Source: Malania oleifera (Eukaryota; Streptophyta; Magnoliopsida; Santalales; Ximeniaceae). Taken from it: 64,000 nt of DNA. The notes beneath the pieces were generated by a model. That model ran no database searches. It had not been told where the DNA came from and saw only the letters and a program-made list of their open reading frames with translations. Position 1 is the stretch's first letter. Every line of letters starts with the position of its first letter. Positions 33,672 through 45,240 of this stretch are shown in pieces. The translations under genes were made by a program, and so were the position numbers. Location: NCBI RefSeq assembly GCF_029873635.1, contig NC_080423.1, positions 98,824,397 to 98,888,396 on the forward strand. Reading direction: 5' to 3'.

Positions 33672-33985
33672 AGGCCCTGTTCGAAACTTGAAAATTTTGA
33701 TGGAAAAAAGAAAAAGAAAAATATGGAGTAATTTACTTTTTTTTTTTTTTTCTTGTTTGGTTATCAAGAAAAGTACGAAGGAAAATAAAATATATACCAA
33801 ATCAATTGATAAAATTTTAATTTTAAGCATAATTAAAATTTCATTTTTCTTAATTTGTTATTATATTAAAATAAAATTTTATTTTTAGTATTGATATACA
33901 GAAAAAATATAATGAAAAACGAATTTTCTACCTATAATCTTTTCTTTTCCTTCTTTCCATCAAAATCCTTAATTTAAATGGACTC
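33672..33985. mobile_element. Possible decayed MITE
   Basis: Opens ggccctgttcgaaacttg, a form common at termini of plant hAT-like MITEs. aaaattttgatgg near the left end is mirrored by ccatcaaaatcc near the right end. Similar AT-rich stretches lie at 8040-8340 and 9346-9555. The outermost terminal repeats do not match and no TSD is clear. Confidence 0.35.
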
Positions 33986-34859
33986 ATAAAATTTTCTTAG
34001 CAAGGAATTAGTTAAACTCTTTAGTTAGAGATATTCTACAATGTTGTAGTTTTTAGAGAGTTTCTTGTCGTCAATCAAAATTGATGTGTTGAAATAAAAA
34101 ATGTCAGGATCAAATTAACATAAACCTAAATATAAGAGATTAATGTAGTGTTTGGTAGAATAATTTTGAGTCTTGGACTTGGTTTTGTATGAATCCATAC
34201 AAAATTTATGCATTGTACTTCGTCTAAACTCACCAGACCCAAATCTAAGATTCTAAATTTAATCTTATGTTCACAACTTTAGAATTAAAACTTTAAATTT
34301 AGGTTTAAACTTTTGTGAATTTAGACAAATTACAATCTATAAGTATATAAACATTCGTCCAAATACACACAAATCTAAATTTGAAATTTAAAATTTAATT
34401 GCCAAATATAATAGAATTAGCCAAACATAAAAGCACAGGCTACTCTTTTGAAGAAAATAATTTTACTTTTCATTTTAAAATTTTTGAATAGCACAAAAAT
34501 ATTACCTTATTTTCTAATTTTTTAAGTTTGTACAAGTAAATCAAGATTGTTGAAAAATATATTTTTAGTGTTTTTCTAAGTTTCTCCATAAATATTGAAA
34601 AATTTAAAATAAAGTGACAATCAGTGTGTATTATTTTGTTTCTTAAGTATTAGGTATAACGTGTCCTACAAGTTTTAGGGTTTTTTTTTTTTTTTTCTAT
34701 GATAAGTTTTTAATTTTTTATTATAATTTCACAATATCATAACACCACGAGGGGAAAAAAAAAAAATAAGAGACTATTATAATAATTTTTAAAAAAATAA
34801 AAAATAAAAAATGTTTCTTATGACTAAGCTAAACATGCTCATATTTATTTTTCAAGTAG
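33986..34859. other. AT-rich DNA, nothing recognised
   Basis: No supported gene. About 34145-34440 begins gtagtgtttggtagaat and could be another small DNA-transposon remnant, but its ends do not pair clearly. Confidence 0.4.
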
Positions 34860-35320
34860 TGCTATGTGTCATGGTTTGAAATCCAACTATGTGAGACATT
34901 TTTTATAGGACAAACCTATGGAGCCAGTGGACAAAAGCAGACAATACCTCACAGGAGTTAGACCTAAGATCGTAACATTTAGTATTAGAGCCCCTTGGGG
35001 ATTACTATTATGTGAATGGATCGTAAACATAGGTATAAGCCACTCTAATGAAGATGATGTTAGAGATGAGACAAGAGAGACGGTTACGGTCCCACATCAG
35101 ATGTGTGCTAGGGAGACTTTAGGCTTATATAAGAGTGTGTGCTGATGGCTTATAGGGAGATCCATCATTTGACTGATGGTAAACCCGTAAGATTAGTGGG
35201 CTGAAATAGACAATATCTCAATTCTTATCAGAGTTGAGCTCACAACTAAGATATATACTATGTAATGTGGGTCCGTAATAACATGGGCCCTTATGGCAAG
35301 TATTTGGTGGAAATTCATAC
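34860..35320 (+). mobile_element. Degenerate short LTR or TRIM-like remnant
   Basis: Contains ggtcccacatcagatgtgtg, then ttaggcttatataagagtg, a pairing seen in short plant LTRs. Atcgtaacatttagtattagagcc (34971-34994) looks like an LTR end followed by a mutated Met-type primer-binding site. Related text recurs (gacaatacctcacagg and gacaatatctcaattc). Boundaries cannot be set. Confidence 0.3.
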
Positions 35321-36134
35321 TATTGCACCTACTAAAACTAGGGGTGGAAAAATGGATAAAAACCTAATGGGTGACTCATGACCCGTCTATTTAAATGGAT
35401 TTGGGTTTAATACAAGCTAACTTGTTTGTAAACGAGTCAACCCGAACCTAATCCATTTAGTCAATGTGTTAGATGGATTGGTACATCATAAACTGCGATC
35501 GCGTGGTAGAGTTCTCCATGTCTTTAGAACTCAACAAATTGAAGTAAGGCATTTGGGAAACACCAAGGTTTGTCTCTTTGAGCAACAACGCGACATGTTA
35601 GGTACTTAGGTTGAGGCTTTGCGACGGCGGGCCACCGTCATTGCATGCCTAGAGTAATCATCTCCTCCTTTCTAGCCTTTCCATTTCATGCCCACCAACT
35701 ATTTGTCTATATGTTTTTGCCTCGATGCCCTGTTATTTGTGGCAAATCCATGAAATCTTGGAAGGTTTTGATGTGTTTTCAAGTAATTGTTTTTTTTTTT
35801 ATTAACTGTCGTTGAAATTTTGGCAATTGGGTTTTGAGTAGGCGACGTTTGTAGGGTTGTATTATGCTAATTTGTGAAGGCCCTTTATGTGAAGTATTGA
35901 AGTTTTGGCTTTAGGTTGATGATCAAAACTCAAAAGTATGTTGCTAGAATCTGAAGGTAATTTTAACTGGAACTATGTTTTGGTGTGCAATCTGTGTTGG
36001 CTTCTGTGTAAAGTGAGAGTAATATAATGATTGGTGGGATATATATAAAGCATGTATTTGAAGTACCCAAACTAAGATTTTTTTAACTCTTGGGAAGTGT
36101 CAAAGAGGATTTTAAATCCTGTCGTTTTAGCTAT
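35321..36134. other. Unassigned DNA, nothing recognised
   Basis: No long reading frame, RNA gene or element terminus could be supported in this stretch. Confidence 0.4.
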
Positions 36135-36710
36135 TGTGATATGGATCGTATAACGAAGATACACAACAAAAATGAACAACAATAAGTAAATAACACCCAA
36201 CTAGAACAAGAACAACACAAAGATTTACGTAGTTCGGCAAAACCTACATCCACGGAAGCAATGACACACAAATTTCACTATGGAAATCATAATGTACACA
36301 ATACACTTCTCAAATGATCACTCTATCTTCAATATATGACCAGAACAACATATATGGAAGTTCGTTATAGGTTTCCCCTCGTTTGCCCAACTACCCAACA
36401 TTCAAAATTTCAAAAAAACTGCTGCAGCCTAGGCGCCATTTGTCGATGAGTACGGGGCTTCTTCGATGATTCATAGAAGGCAATTCGTCGACGAGAATAG
36501 GCTTTCGTCGAAAAATGTAGAATTTTAAAATTTTTATGCTCTCGATACCTTCTCGTCGATAATTTCATAACCTTCGTAGACGACTCGTTGTTGTCCATTT
36601 GTCGATGAACACAGGGCACTCGTCGACGAGCTCTGTTGTGCTGCCTCTTCATGTTTTTACCTCTTCCTCCTTTGCTTACAAAAACCAAAGTAGAAGAGTC
36701 ACAAATAACA
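36135..36710 (-). mobile_element. 3' LTR of Ty1/copia element
   Basis: On the minus strand it starts TGTTATTTGTGACTC right after a purine tract (accaaggtggagat) and ends near cgatccatatcaca, about 576 bp. The stretch tgaaatttgtgtgtcattgc, then ccgtggatgtaggttttgccgaac, is the usual R/U5 text of Tork-like copia LTRs. The U3 carries TCGTCGACGA near 36488-36497 and 36630-36639 plus variants, the same palindrome as the gypsy LTRs here. No TSD could be tested because the 5' LTR is missing. Confidence 0.7.
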
Positions 36711-38232
36711 ATCTCCACCTTGGTGATTATACGCCCCTTAGGAGAATCCCAAAAAACATGTGCTGCTCCATTTTGAACTTGAAAACGCTTAGTTGGGTAT
36801 GTCTCCCTTCTATCACTTGGAGACATGGAGTAAGTCTATGCAATGTTTGAACTTATCTGAAGTAACTGATTTGGTCAAAATGTCTGCTGCATTTTCAGAA
36901 GTGTGAACTTTCTCTAACACAAGTTTACTCGAAGCAATCAATTCTCAAACCCTATGGAACCTCACATCAATGTGTTTGGTTCTAGCATGGTATATCTGAT
37001 TCTTCGCTAAATAAACAGAACTCTGACTATCACAATGCAGACCACACCATCTTACTATAACCCAGCTCTCTGACTAAACCAGTAAGCCATAAGGCTTCCT
37101 TGGCAGTTTTGGCAACTGCCATATATTTCGCCTCAGTCATGGATAAGGCAACCAGAGACTGTACCATGGATATCCAACATATCGGTCCTCCTACAAGGGT
37201 AAACACATATCCCATTGTAAACCTTCTGTCATCCTTATCTCCAGCATAATTTGCATCAACAAACCCCATAATTGAAAGACAACCCTATTGTTTGTTGAAC
37301 ATGATGCCATATATCCCGATGTACCCCGCAAGTATCCAAGTATCCATTTTACAGCTTCCTAATGCTGCCTTCCTAGATTAGAGAGGAACTTGCTCACCAC
37401 GCTCATTGCATGAGCCAAATATGATCTTATACACACCATGACATACATTAAACTTCCCACAATACTGGCATAGGGGACCTTTGACATGAGCCAAATATGG
37501 TCTTATACACACCATGACATACATTATCCGAACTTGTGCAATTTGCAGTAAACAACTTGAAATGATTCATTAGAGGTGTACACACCGGTCTTGCATCAGC
37601 TATGCTAAACCTCTCCAACACCTTCTGCACATAACCACCCTGAGATAGCCATAATCTCCCTGTAGTCATGTCTCAGTGAATTTCCATCCCAAGTATTTTT
37701 TTGGATGAACCAAGATCCTTCATGTCAAATTCCTTATACAACAGGTCCTTGAACTTATTCACCTCAGTTAAATCTTTTTCTGCTATCAACATGTCATCGA
37801 CGTACAATAACAAGAAAATAAGAGAACCATCCTTAAGTTTATTCACCTATACACAACAGTCATACTCACATCTTTTGTAGTAAATTTTGATCATATAAGA
37901 ATCAAACCATTTATACCATTGCTTTGGAGACTATTTCAGCCTATAAAGAGATTTCTTCAACTTGCAAACAAAATTTTCTTTTCCTGGTTCAATGAATCCC
38001 TCCGGCTCTACCACATAAATTTGTTCCTCCAAGTCACCGTGAAGAAACGCTGTCTTCACGTCCATTTGTTCCAAATGAATATCGTAATATGCTACCAACC
38101 CTAACACAATTCTAATAGAAGTATGTCAGACCACTAAATAAAAAATCTTATCATAATCTATCCCCTTCTTTTGTGAGTATTCTTTTGCCACCAACCGAGC
38201 CTTGAATTTCTCTCATTCCTTTTTTGAAATTA
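36711..38232 (-). pseudogene. Ty1/copia pol fragment (reverse transcriptase end, RNase H)
   Basis: On the minus strand: GYVQKVLERFSIADARPVCTP belongs to the end of copia reverse transcriptase. GFVDANYAGDKDDRRFTMGYVF, VALSMTEAKYMA and KEALWLTGLVRELG are RNase H, followed by an NQIYHARTKHIDVR-type stretch near 36990. Stops and shifts separate the pieces, and about 37680-38220 still shows reverse transcriptase text (for example the region encoding LLYVDDMLI-like residues near 37790). The 5' half of the element is cut off at the CACTA terminus (38236), so integrase and gag are missing here. Confidence 0.85.
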
Positions 38233-38259
38233 CCTCACTACAAAAAAACTAGTTTTTAG

Positions 38260-39340
38260 TGACGAATTTATTAGTGACAGATTCAATTTCGTCACTAAAA
38301 GTAGGTATTAGTGACGGTTTTAGTAACCACTACTAATACGAAAACATTTTAGTAATCTGTCACTAATAGTTTCGTCACTAAAAATAAGAAAATATCGCGC
38401 AAAAACATTTTTTGCGCAGAAATTATCTCGTGAAAATATTAGCGACAAATTCTGGGGTATTAGTGACAAATTTAATTCGTCACTAAAAGATAAACATTAG
38501 TGACAATTAAATAACTGTTACTACTATTATTTAAAAAAAAAGTAAAAAAATTTTAGTTCAGAGTATTAGTGACGAATTTACAAATTTGTTACTATTGGTC
38601 ACTATTAGTGACGTATTTGAGAACTGTCACTAATGCTACATTTTATTTTTTTAAATAAAATTAGTTCAGAGTATTAGTGACGAATTTGTATATTCGTCAC
38701 TTTGGCCCCTTATTAGTGACGGAGTTGAGAACCGTCACTAATACTATCCTTTATTTTATAAAAAAAACAAATTTGTTTCAGAGTATTAGTGACGAATTTG
38801 TATATTCGTCACTATTGGCCTTTTATTAGTGACAAAGATGAGAACCGTCACTAATACTTCACTTATTTAAAAAAAAATTAAAATTTTTTATTTCAGAGTA
38901 TTAGTGACAAATTTGTATATTCATCACTATTGGCCCCTTATTAGTAATGGATTTGAGAACCGTTTCTAATACTTCCCTTTTTTAAATTAAAATTAATTTT
39001 TTTATTTAGAGTATTAATGACGAATTTGTATATTCATCACTATTGGACAATTATTAGTGACGGATTGAGAACCGTCACTAATACTTCCCTTTATTAAAAA
39101 AAAAAAATTTTAGTTTATAGTATTAGTGACGAATTTGTAAATTCGTCACTATTGACCCATTATTAGTGATAGATTTGAGAATTGTCACTAATACTTCCAT
39201 TTTAAAAATAAAAAATAAATTTTTTTTATTTCAGAGAATTAGTGACGAATTTTAATATTTGTCACTATTGGCCTCTTATTAATGGCGGAATTGAGAATCG
39301 TCACTAATACTTCCCTTATTTAAAAAATAAATAAAAAATT
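38260..39340. repeat. CACTA subterminal repeats, about 112 bp x 8
   Basis: Units of roughly 110-115 bp each contain gtattagtgacgaatttgtatattcgtcactattgg and ttattagtgacgg...gaaccgtcactaatac, so ttagtgacg appears in direct and inverted form several times per unit. In En/Spm elements subterminal motifs bind the element's own regulatory protein. That role here is by analogy. Confidence 0.85.
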
Positions 39341-39582
39341 TTGTTTAACACTTTAAAATTCGTCATTATTGGTCCCTTCCCCCAATCTATTATTTCCCCG
39401 ATTTTCCCCCTAAAATTTCCCTCCATTCTCGTTGTCTCTCTTGATCCTCGTCTCTCCATAGCCCTTCCTCGTTGCCTGTCCCATCACCTGTCACCGTTGG
39501 CTCGCCGTCGCCGTCACAGCCCAGCTCTCGCTTGTCGCTGTTTGCTACTTCGACTGCTGCCGTTGCTGCTCCTCGCCAAGTT

Positions 39583-39623
39583 TTCTTCTTCTTCTTCTTC
39601 TTCTTCTTCTTCTTCTTCTTCTT
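39583..39623. repeat. (TTC)n microsatellite
   Basis: About 13 TTC units within the CACTA element. Confidence 0.9.
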
Positions 39624-39716
39624 TTGGGTGTTCATAGTTGAGATCTTGTCTAGCCCTAAAAATTCCGTCGATCCTTCTTCCCAAATCTTTAATATCTTTC
39701 ACAAAGGTGAACCCAT

Positions 39717-39718
<2 letters not shown>

Positions 39719-39759
<41 letters not shown>
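39719..39759. repeat. (CT)n microsatellite
   Basis: About 20 CT units within the CACTA element, just after gaacccatggtc. Confidence 0.9.
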
Positions 39760-39763
<4 letters not shown>

Positions 39764-42570
39764 CTCTCCATCCCCGTGTGTGTTCATTTATTTATTTATT
39801 GTTTTTGTTCTTGTATTGATTAATTTTGTGATTAAGGTGCTTGTTTAATTATCAACCGGCTGCAGACTGTGTTGAAATTTTTTGATAGTTGTTGACAATT
39901 GAGTAAAACGAAAAGTCATTTCTTTGAACCCTAAATTTGCATCTATTAACATACATGTCATATCATTTGCTTTTAAGTATGGATAAGCATTATCATTTGT
40001 TCACCACCAGGGATACTCTGTTTTGAGAATGAGTTAAAGTGTTTACGTGCGTGGTTTGATGCATGCAACTGTATATATTTATGCGTACGCCATTCACATT
40101 CGTTTCAGTTATTCGTTTAGGGTTAAAAATTATTATATGACGCACCCTCTATATTTTTCTTCCTGATTATATAGAGCGCCAGCTCTCCATTATGTTCTCC
40201 ATTTGTATACTAATTTTTTTTTATGATTCTTAATTTGTAGGGTTCGTGGTTGTCATAACATCAGCATGATGCCATGCATGCACTACAGTCATCGGATGCA
40301 ACTTTTAATTATTTCTTTGTAATTTTTATTATTATTTGAACAAATGAAATTTCTGTATTTTAATTTGAATTTGTATAATGTATTTTTATTTGAACTTTGA
40401 ATTTTTTGAAAATTTTTTTATTATATGAACAGATGTTATTTTTTTTTATTTTAATTGAATTTGTATTTGAATTCAAAATTTTGAATAATTTATGAATTTT
40501 ATAGTAATTATGGTTTCAGGTTTTGTATGCGAAAATGTAATTACAAATTTTTACAGGAATTAATGATTCAAAAAAATTGGTATTAATTTTTTTTAATCTC
40601 TTAATTATTAGTGAAAGATTCAAATTCATCACTAATAATAGGGTATTAATGATGAATTAAATATTCGTCACTAAAAGTACAATATTAGTGAATGATTCAA
40701 ATTCGTCACTAATAGTAGGGTATTAGTGACGAATTACAAATTCGTCACTAATAGTATAGTATTAGTGAATGATTTAAATTCGTCACTAATAGTAGTGTAT
40801 TAGTGTATTTGTCGCGACGTCCCGGACCCGGCCCAGAGAACCAATCTCTAGTTTAAAAATGGGTTCGGCTTGCGAACTGGGAAAAATGAATGTGTATTTT
40901 GAAAATGTGAATTTTCGTGAAAAAACGATGTGTGGTGGAGTCGCCACTAACCTTTTGAAGTGTGGTTAGAACACTTGATTACTACCCCGTTAGGGGTAGA
41001 ATCGGTCTACGTCACCAAAGTTAGGCTCGGGAGTATGGTTACGCAAGGGGAAGGTATTAGCACCCCCTACACGCCCGTTCTTACGAATGGTACCAGATTA
41101 ATAAAGAGTTTTCCCGAAATAAATGTAATAAGCCTTTAAAGATCACTCCCTTTCAAAAGTCAAAAACAAAATGAAAATACTATATAGGTATTCCCTCAGA
41201 ACCGGGGCAATCTAGTACTCCGAAGAGTCAATGTTCTCGTTGGCAATCATCGGGAAGGAAAATCGAAAATAGGATACAAATATGCTCCCGAGGATTTTGA
41301 AATCTATAGGTTTTTTTTTTTTAAGTATCAAAAATACTATTTCGGGAGGTTTTTGAGATTGGTTCGGGATTGGAATGAATTTTTCTTGTGCCTAAAAAGA
41401 TATTTTTGTGATTTTTCCTAAGTGTGAAAATGATTTTTGATATTTTTCCCGAATTTTCAAAATAACACAAATGAAATCAATTGAAACCAAAATGTGAAAA
41501 TACTTTTGGAATTTTTGAAAATTTCATGATTTTTGTGAATTTTATGGATACAACAATAATATACAAGCGAAATGGAGAAAACTGGGGTGAACCAGTTTGG
41601 GAATGGTGAGCCGGTCAAACGTTGACCAGTGTGGGGGGGGAAAAACCAGTTTAAGGTCTTGGTCGAGACCAATGATTTTCCGGAATCTTCCAATGTCCTT
41701 CCGAATACAACAGAATTTTAGACAACAATCACGAAAGTCATGGTTTTAAAGATATGCCTTTAGAATGTATTTTTGAAAATCTTGAATGTAGGGAAACAAA
41801 TCTAACCTTTGCCAAACATGTTAGAAACTTTCTTGGATTTTCTTCAAAAATTTTCAAAGGTAAATAAGTTTCAAAGCTTTAAAAATTTTTGAATTTTCTT
41901 TGAAAATTTTTCTGAATTTTTGTGTCTTTTATGAAATTTTTTTATTTTTTGTTTTTTTTATGAGTTAAAAGGAAGCTATTTAAAGTAAAGAAAAGTGAAA
42001 TAAAGTCAAATAAACCAACAGAGGCCGATTAGGGAAAGGGGGATGGAAATGTAACATAGGAAGAGAAAGTTCATTGGTCTTACCTATCGTCTTTCTCTCC
42101 TTCGGTCTTCTTCTCCTGTCTGTGAATCCGCAAGGTTAGTCTACAGCGCCTTCCCGAGGGTTGTTCTTGAGTTCCGACTCGAGGCACTAGGGAATACCTT
42201 CTTCAAATGGAGTGACTCAACACCGATAGGAAACGGGATTAGTCGACCTCTTGATCTTCTTGTCGTTTCCTCTGCTCCGGTCTTCTTTGCCCGGTTGATG
42301 AGTCTACTAGGTGGGCCGCTCTACAAACGTCTTCCCGAGAGTTTGTTCTGAGCTTAGCTCTGATTTGAGGGCACTACGGGGTGTCCTTCGTCAAATGGAG
42401 TGACTCAACACCGATAGGAACGGGATTAAGTCGATCCTCTTGATTTTTTACTAAAAAAAAGACTAACTTCACAAACTTGTGATAGAAAACCTTCATATTT
42501 GAAATCTTCTCTTACCCACCACCAAGAGCTCCTTCCTTGTGCCTTGGGAATGAGATGGTTTTTGAAAGGG

Positions 42571-42580
42571 CTATATATAG
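42571..42580 (-). promoter_or_regulatory. TATA box of Ogre-type 3' LTR
   Basis: ctatatatag; the 5' LTR has ctataaatag on the minus strand at 62681-62690. It lies downstream of the U3 repeat arrays. Confidence 0.55.
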
Positions 42581-42639
42581 GCTTAGCTGAGGGCAAGCAT
42601 AGGAAAGAAGACATAGGGGAGTCATGATGGTGGGAACCA

Positions 42640-43160
42640 AGTATGGGGGAAGAATGATGAGGGAAATTAAGTCATGGGAAGAATGATAAAGGAAGAAACT
42701 GAATGAGGGATTACAAGAAGGGTGAAGAAGATAAAGGATAAACATGACATGTGGTGAGTGTTGAGGAGGGAACAAAGTATGGGATGAAGAATTATGAAGG
42801 GACATATTATGGGAAGAATGAAAAAGGGAAGAAACATGACATGTGGTGAATGATGATGGAGGGAACAAAGTATGGGATGAAGAATTATGAAGGGAATATA
42901 GTATGGGAAGAATGATAAAGGGAAGAAAAAACATGACATATGTGGTGTGATGATGGAGGGACAAAGTAAAGGGGATGAAGAATTATGAAGGGAAGACTTA
43001 TTATGGGAATGATGGTAAAGAAACTGCTAAAGAAACAGACTATGGTGAGTGATGATGGAGGGAAACAACGTATGGGATTGAAGAATTATGAATGGAATAT
43101 AGTATGGGAAGAATGATAAAGGGAAGAAACCATGACATGTGGGTGAATGATGCTATGGGG
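42640..43160. repeat. 94-bp tandem repeat in U3 (3' LTR copy)
   Basis: Units centre on gggaagaatgataaagggaag and gaacaaagtatgggatgaag. Unit lengths vary here through small indels, unlike the regular 94-bp spacing in the 5' LTR at 62720-63310. Confidence 0.8.
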
Positions 43161-43194
43161 GGACAAAATCTGCTTGCATTTGACAAATTACAAT

Positions 43195-43195
43195 A

Positions 43196-43248
<53 letters not shown>
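43195..43248. repeat. (ATA)n microsatellite
   Basis: About 18 AAT/ATA units. The equivalent lies at 63342-63391 in the 5' LTR. Confidence 0.9.
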
Positions 43249-43259
43249 GAGGGTTCTAG

Positions 43260-44950
43260 AAGCTGTGCGGAGCCCATCGGAGATGTTGTGGGCCCACGCA
43301 CCATGTGGGGTCCACAAGCCGTTTGCGGTGTACAGGAACCCGAGCTAGCAAGGCATTAAAGAGGTAACGGATATGTGATCCGAGTTAGCACACACCAGAG
43401 GGGGGGGGGGGTAAGAAACACCAGAGGGTAACTGTAGGAATCCGAGCTAGCGTACCAAGAGAGTGTGGGGCCCACCAAAAACAGCTGTGGGGCCCAATGA
43501 AGATATGGGGGCCCACGCAGCCATGTGGGTCCACGAGCCATTTGAGGGTTATAGGAACCCGAGCTAGTAGGCGCAAGGCATGCCAAAGAGAGGTAACTGG
43601 TAAAGTGCATCGATATGTAGAAATCCGGGAGGCTAGCGTACCGGATGGGTGGAGGGGGTAAACGTTTTGATCGGATGTGTAATAATCGAAGCTAGCGACC
43701 GGGTAACGTGCATCAGATGTAGGAATCCGAGCTCGCGTACCAAGAGAGGTGGGGCCCACCAAACATGTGGGGCCCAATGAAGATATGATGTCGGGGGCCC
43801 ACAAGCCACGTGGGGTCCACGAGGCCATTTGAGGGTTATAGGAACCCGAGCTATAGGCGCAAGGAACCAGATGCATGTGTTAAAGTTCCGAGCTTAACCA
43901 GAGGGGTAACACCGGATGTAAGAAATCGAGAGTACTAGGGGGTAACGTGCATCGGATGTAGGAATCCGAGCTAGCGTACTCCCAAGAGAGGTGGGGCCCA
44001 CCAAACATGGGGGGCCCAATGAAGATATGTGGGGCCCACGCACCATGTGGGGTCCCACGAGCCATTTGAGGGTTATAGGAACCCGAATTAGCTAGTAGGC
44101 GCAAGCATGCCAAAAGAGGTAACGTGCCATCGGATGTAAGGAATCTGAGCTAGCGTACCAGAGGGGGGGTCACGTGCATCGGATGTAAGAATCCGAGCTA
44201 GCGTACCAGAGGGTAACGTGCATGGGATGTAGGAATCCGAGCTAGCGTACCAAAGAGAGGTGGGGCCCACCAAACATGTGGGGCCCAATGAAGATATATG
44301 TGGGGCCCACGAGCACGTGGGGTCCACGAGGCATTTGAGGGTTATAGGAAACCCGATTCTAGGCAGGGCACCAGATATGTGATCCGAGTTAGCACACCAG
44401 GGGGGGGGGGGGGGGGGAGAGGGGTAACGTGCTCGGATGTAGGCTTAATATGTTGAATGAGCTAGCGTACCAGAGGGGGGCGTGCATCGGAATCCGAGCT
44501 AGCGTACCAGGGGTGGGGAAACGTGCATCGAATGTAATTCGAGCTCGCGTACCAAGGGGCAAGAATGTAGGAATACGAGCTAGCGTACCATAGAGGTGGG
44601 GCCTACCAAACATGTTGGGCCCAATGAAGATATGTGGTGCCCACGAGCCACGTTGTGTCCACGAGAATGTGTGGGGTCCACAAGCAGTGTGGGACCTACA
44701 AGAATGTGTGGGGTCCACAAGCAGTGTGGGACCTACAAAATCCACGAGAAGGTGTGGGGTCCACGAAGCAGTGTGGGGGGACCTACAAGAATGTGTGGGG
44801 TCTACAAGCATTGTGGGGGGTCCACAAGCATTGTGCGGGACCTACAAGAATGTGTGGGGTCCACGAGCCAGTGTGGGACCTACAGAATGTGTGGGGTCCA
44901 CAGCCAGCGTGGGACCTACAAGAATGTGTGGGGGTCCACAGCCAGTTGTG
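43260..44950. repeat. U3 tandem arrays with GGGCCCAC motifs
   Basis: Mixed higher-order array of two unit types: about 45 bp gtaacgtgcatcggatgtaag with ccgagctagcgtacc, and a block rich in gtggggcccac. From about 44650 a shorter unit follows (gtgtggggtccacaagcagt, tgtgggacctacaagaat). The long translated frames here are by-products of the repeats. Confidence 0.85.
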
Positions 44951-45020
44951 GAAAAAGGGGGAAAGGTTTTGACATGAGGGTTACTCGGAAAGGCCTGGTT
45001 CAAAATTGGGTGGTGCGACA

Positions 45021-45035
45021 GCTGCCCCTCTTTAT
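45021..45035 (-). other. Polypurine tract of Ogre-type element
   Basis: On the minus strand ataaagaggggcagc lies directly before TGTCGCACC, the first bases of the 3' LTR. Confidence 0.8.
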
Positions 45036-45240
45036 AGGTAGGTCTTGTTGCTTCCGAGGGGTAGGGGTAAGAGGTAAACAGCCCTGTAGGAACTCTCCTA
45101 CGTATACTTTATAGCCTCTCCGCAACAGGCCTATAAAGATAAAGACACCTATTTTAGCACGGCCATCACAACTGACCCACATGTGGTGTCGGTGTTCTGA
45201 GTTAAGAGTCATGTGCTAAGTAGGAGGATCGGAGGAGGGT
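45036..45240 (-). other. Ogre 3' UTR, last part before polypurine tract
   Basis: Non-coding spacer between the tandem array and the polypurine tract. No feature recognised beyond that. Confidence 0.5.

Larger units (their letters stand above)
38236..40809 (+). mobile_element. CACTA (En/Spm-type) transposon, one end
   Basis: Begins CACTACAAAAAAACT at 38236, the standard CACTA terminus, preceded by CCT (38233-38235) as the likely 3-bp TSD. Dense subterminal repeats around ttagtgacgaatt in both orientations follow. The middle (39360-40560) is non-coding, with a cytosine-rich leader, TTC and CT microsatellites and AT-rich DNA, and no transposase domain. A second cluster of attagtgaatgattcaaattcgtcactaa repeats starts at about 40600. 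The Ogre-like element interrupts it at 40809, so the other terminus should lie beyond the window. It may be a non-autonomous derivative. Confidence 0.8.
40810..45020 (-). mobile_element. 3' LTR of Ogre-type element
   Basis: 4211 bp. On the minus strand it starts TGTCGCACCACCC at 45020 and ends GGGACGTCGCGACA at 40810. The U3 holds GTGGGGCCCAC-rich tandem arrays (43260-44950), an ATA microsatellite and a 94-bp tandem repeat (about 42640-43150). The TATA box ctatatatag is at 42571-42580. About 40810-42120 is nearly identical to 60944-62260 in the 5' LTR (about six differences seen). From about 42200 to 45000 it instead shows many one-base insertions, deletions and homopolymer changes against its twin. 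Confidence 0.9.

Noticed and set aside
39341-39823. Several overlapping reading frames of 80-115 residues on both strands
   Set aside because: They run through TTC and CT microsatellites, giving Phe/Ser/Glu/Lys runs. No domain is visible and the DNA belongs to the CACTA non-coding part.
43356-44977. Long frames on both strands (up to about 170 residues) that look regular
   Set aside because: They are translations of the GGGCCCAC and gtgtggggtccac tandem repeats of the LTR. The same frames appear and break with indels between the two LTR copies.
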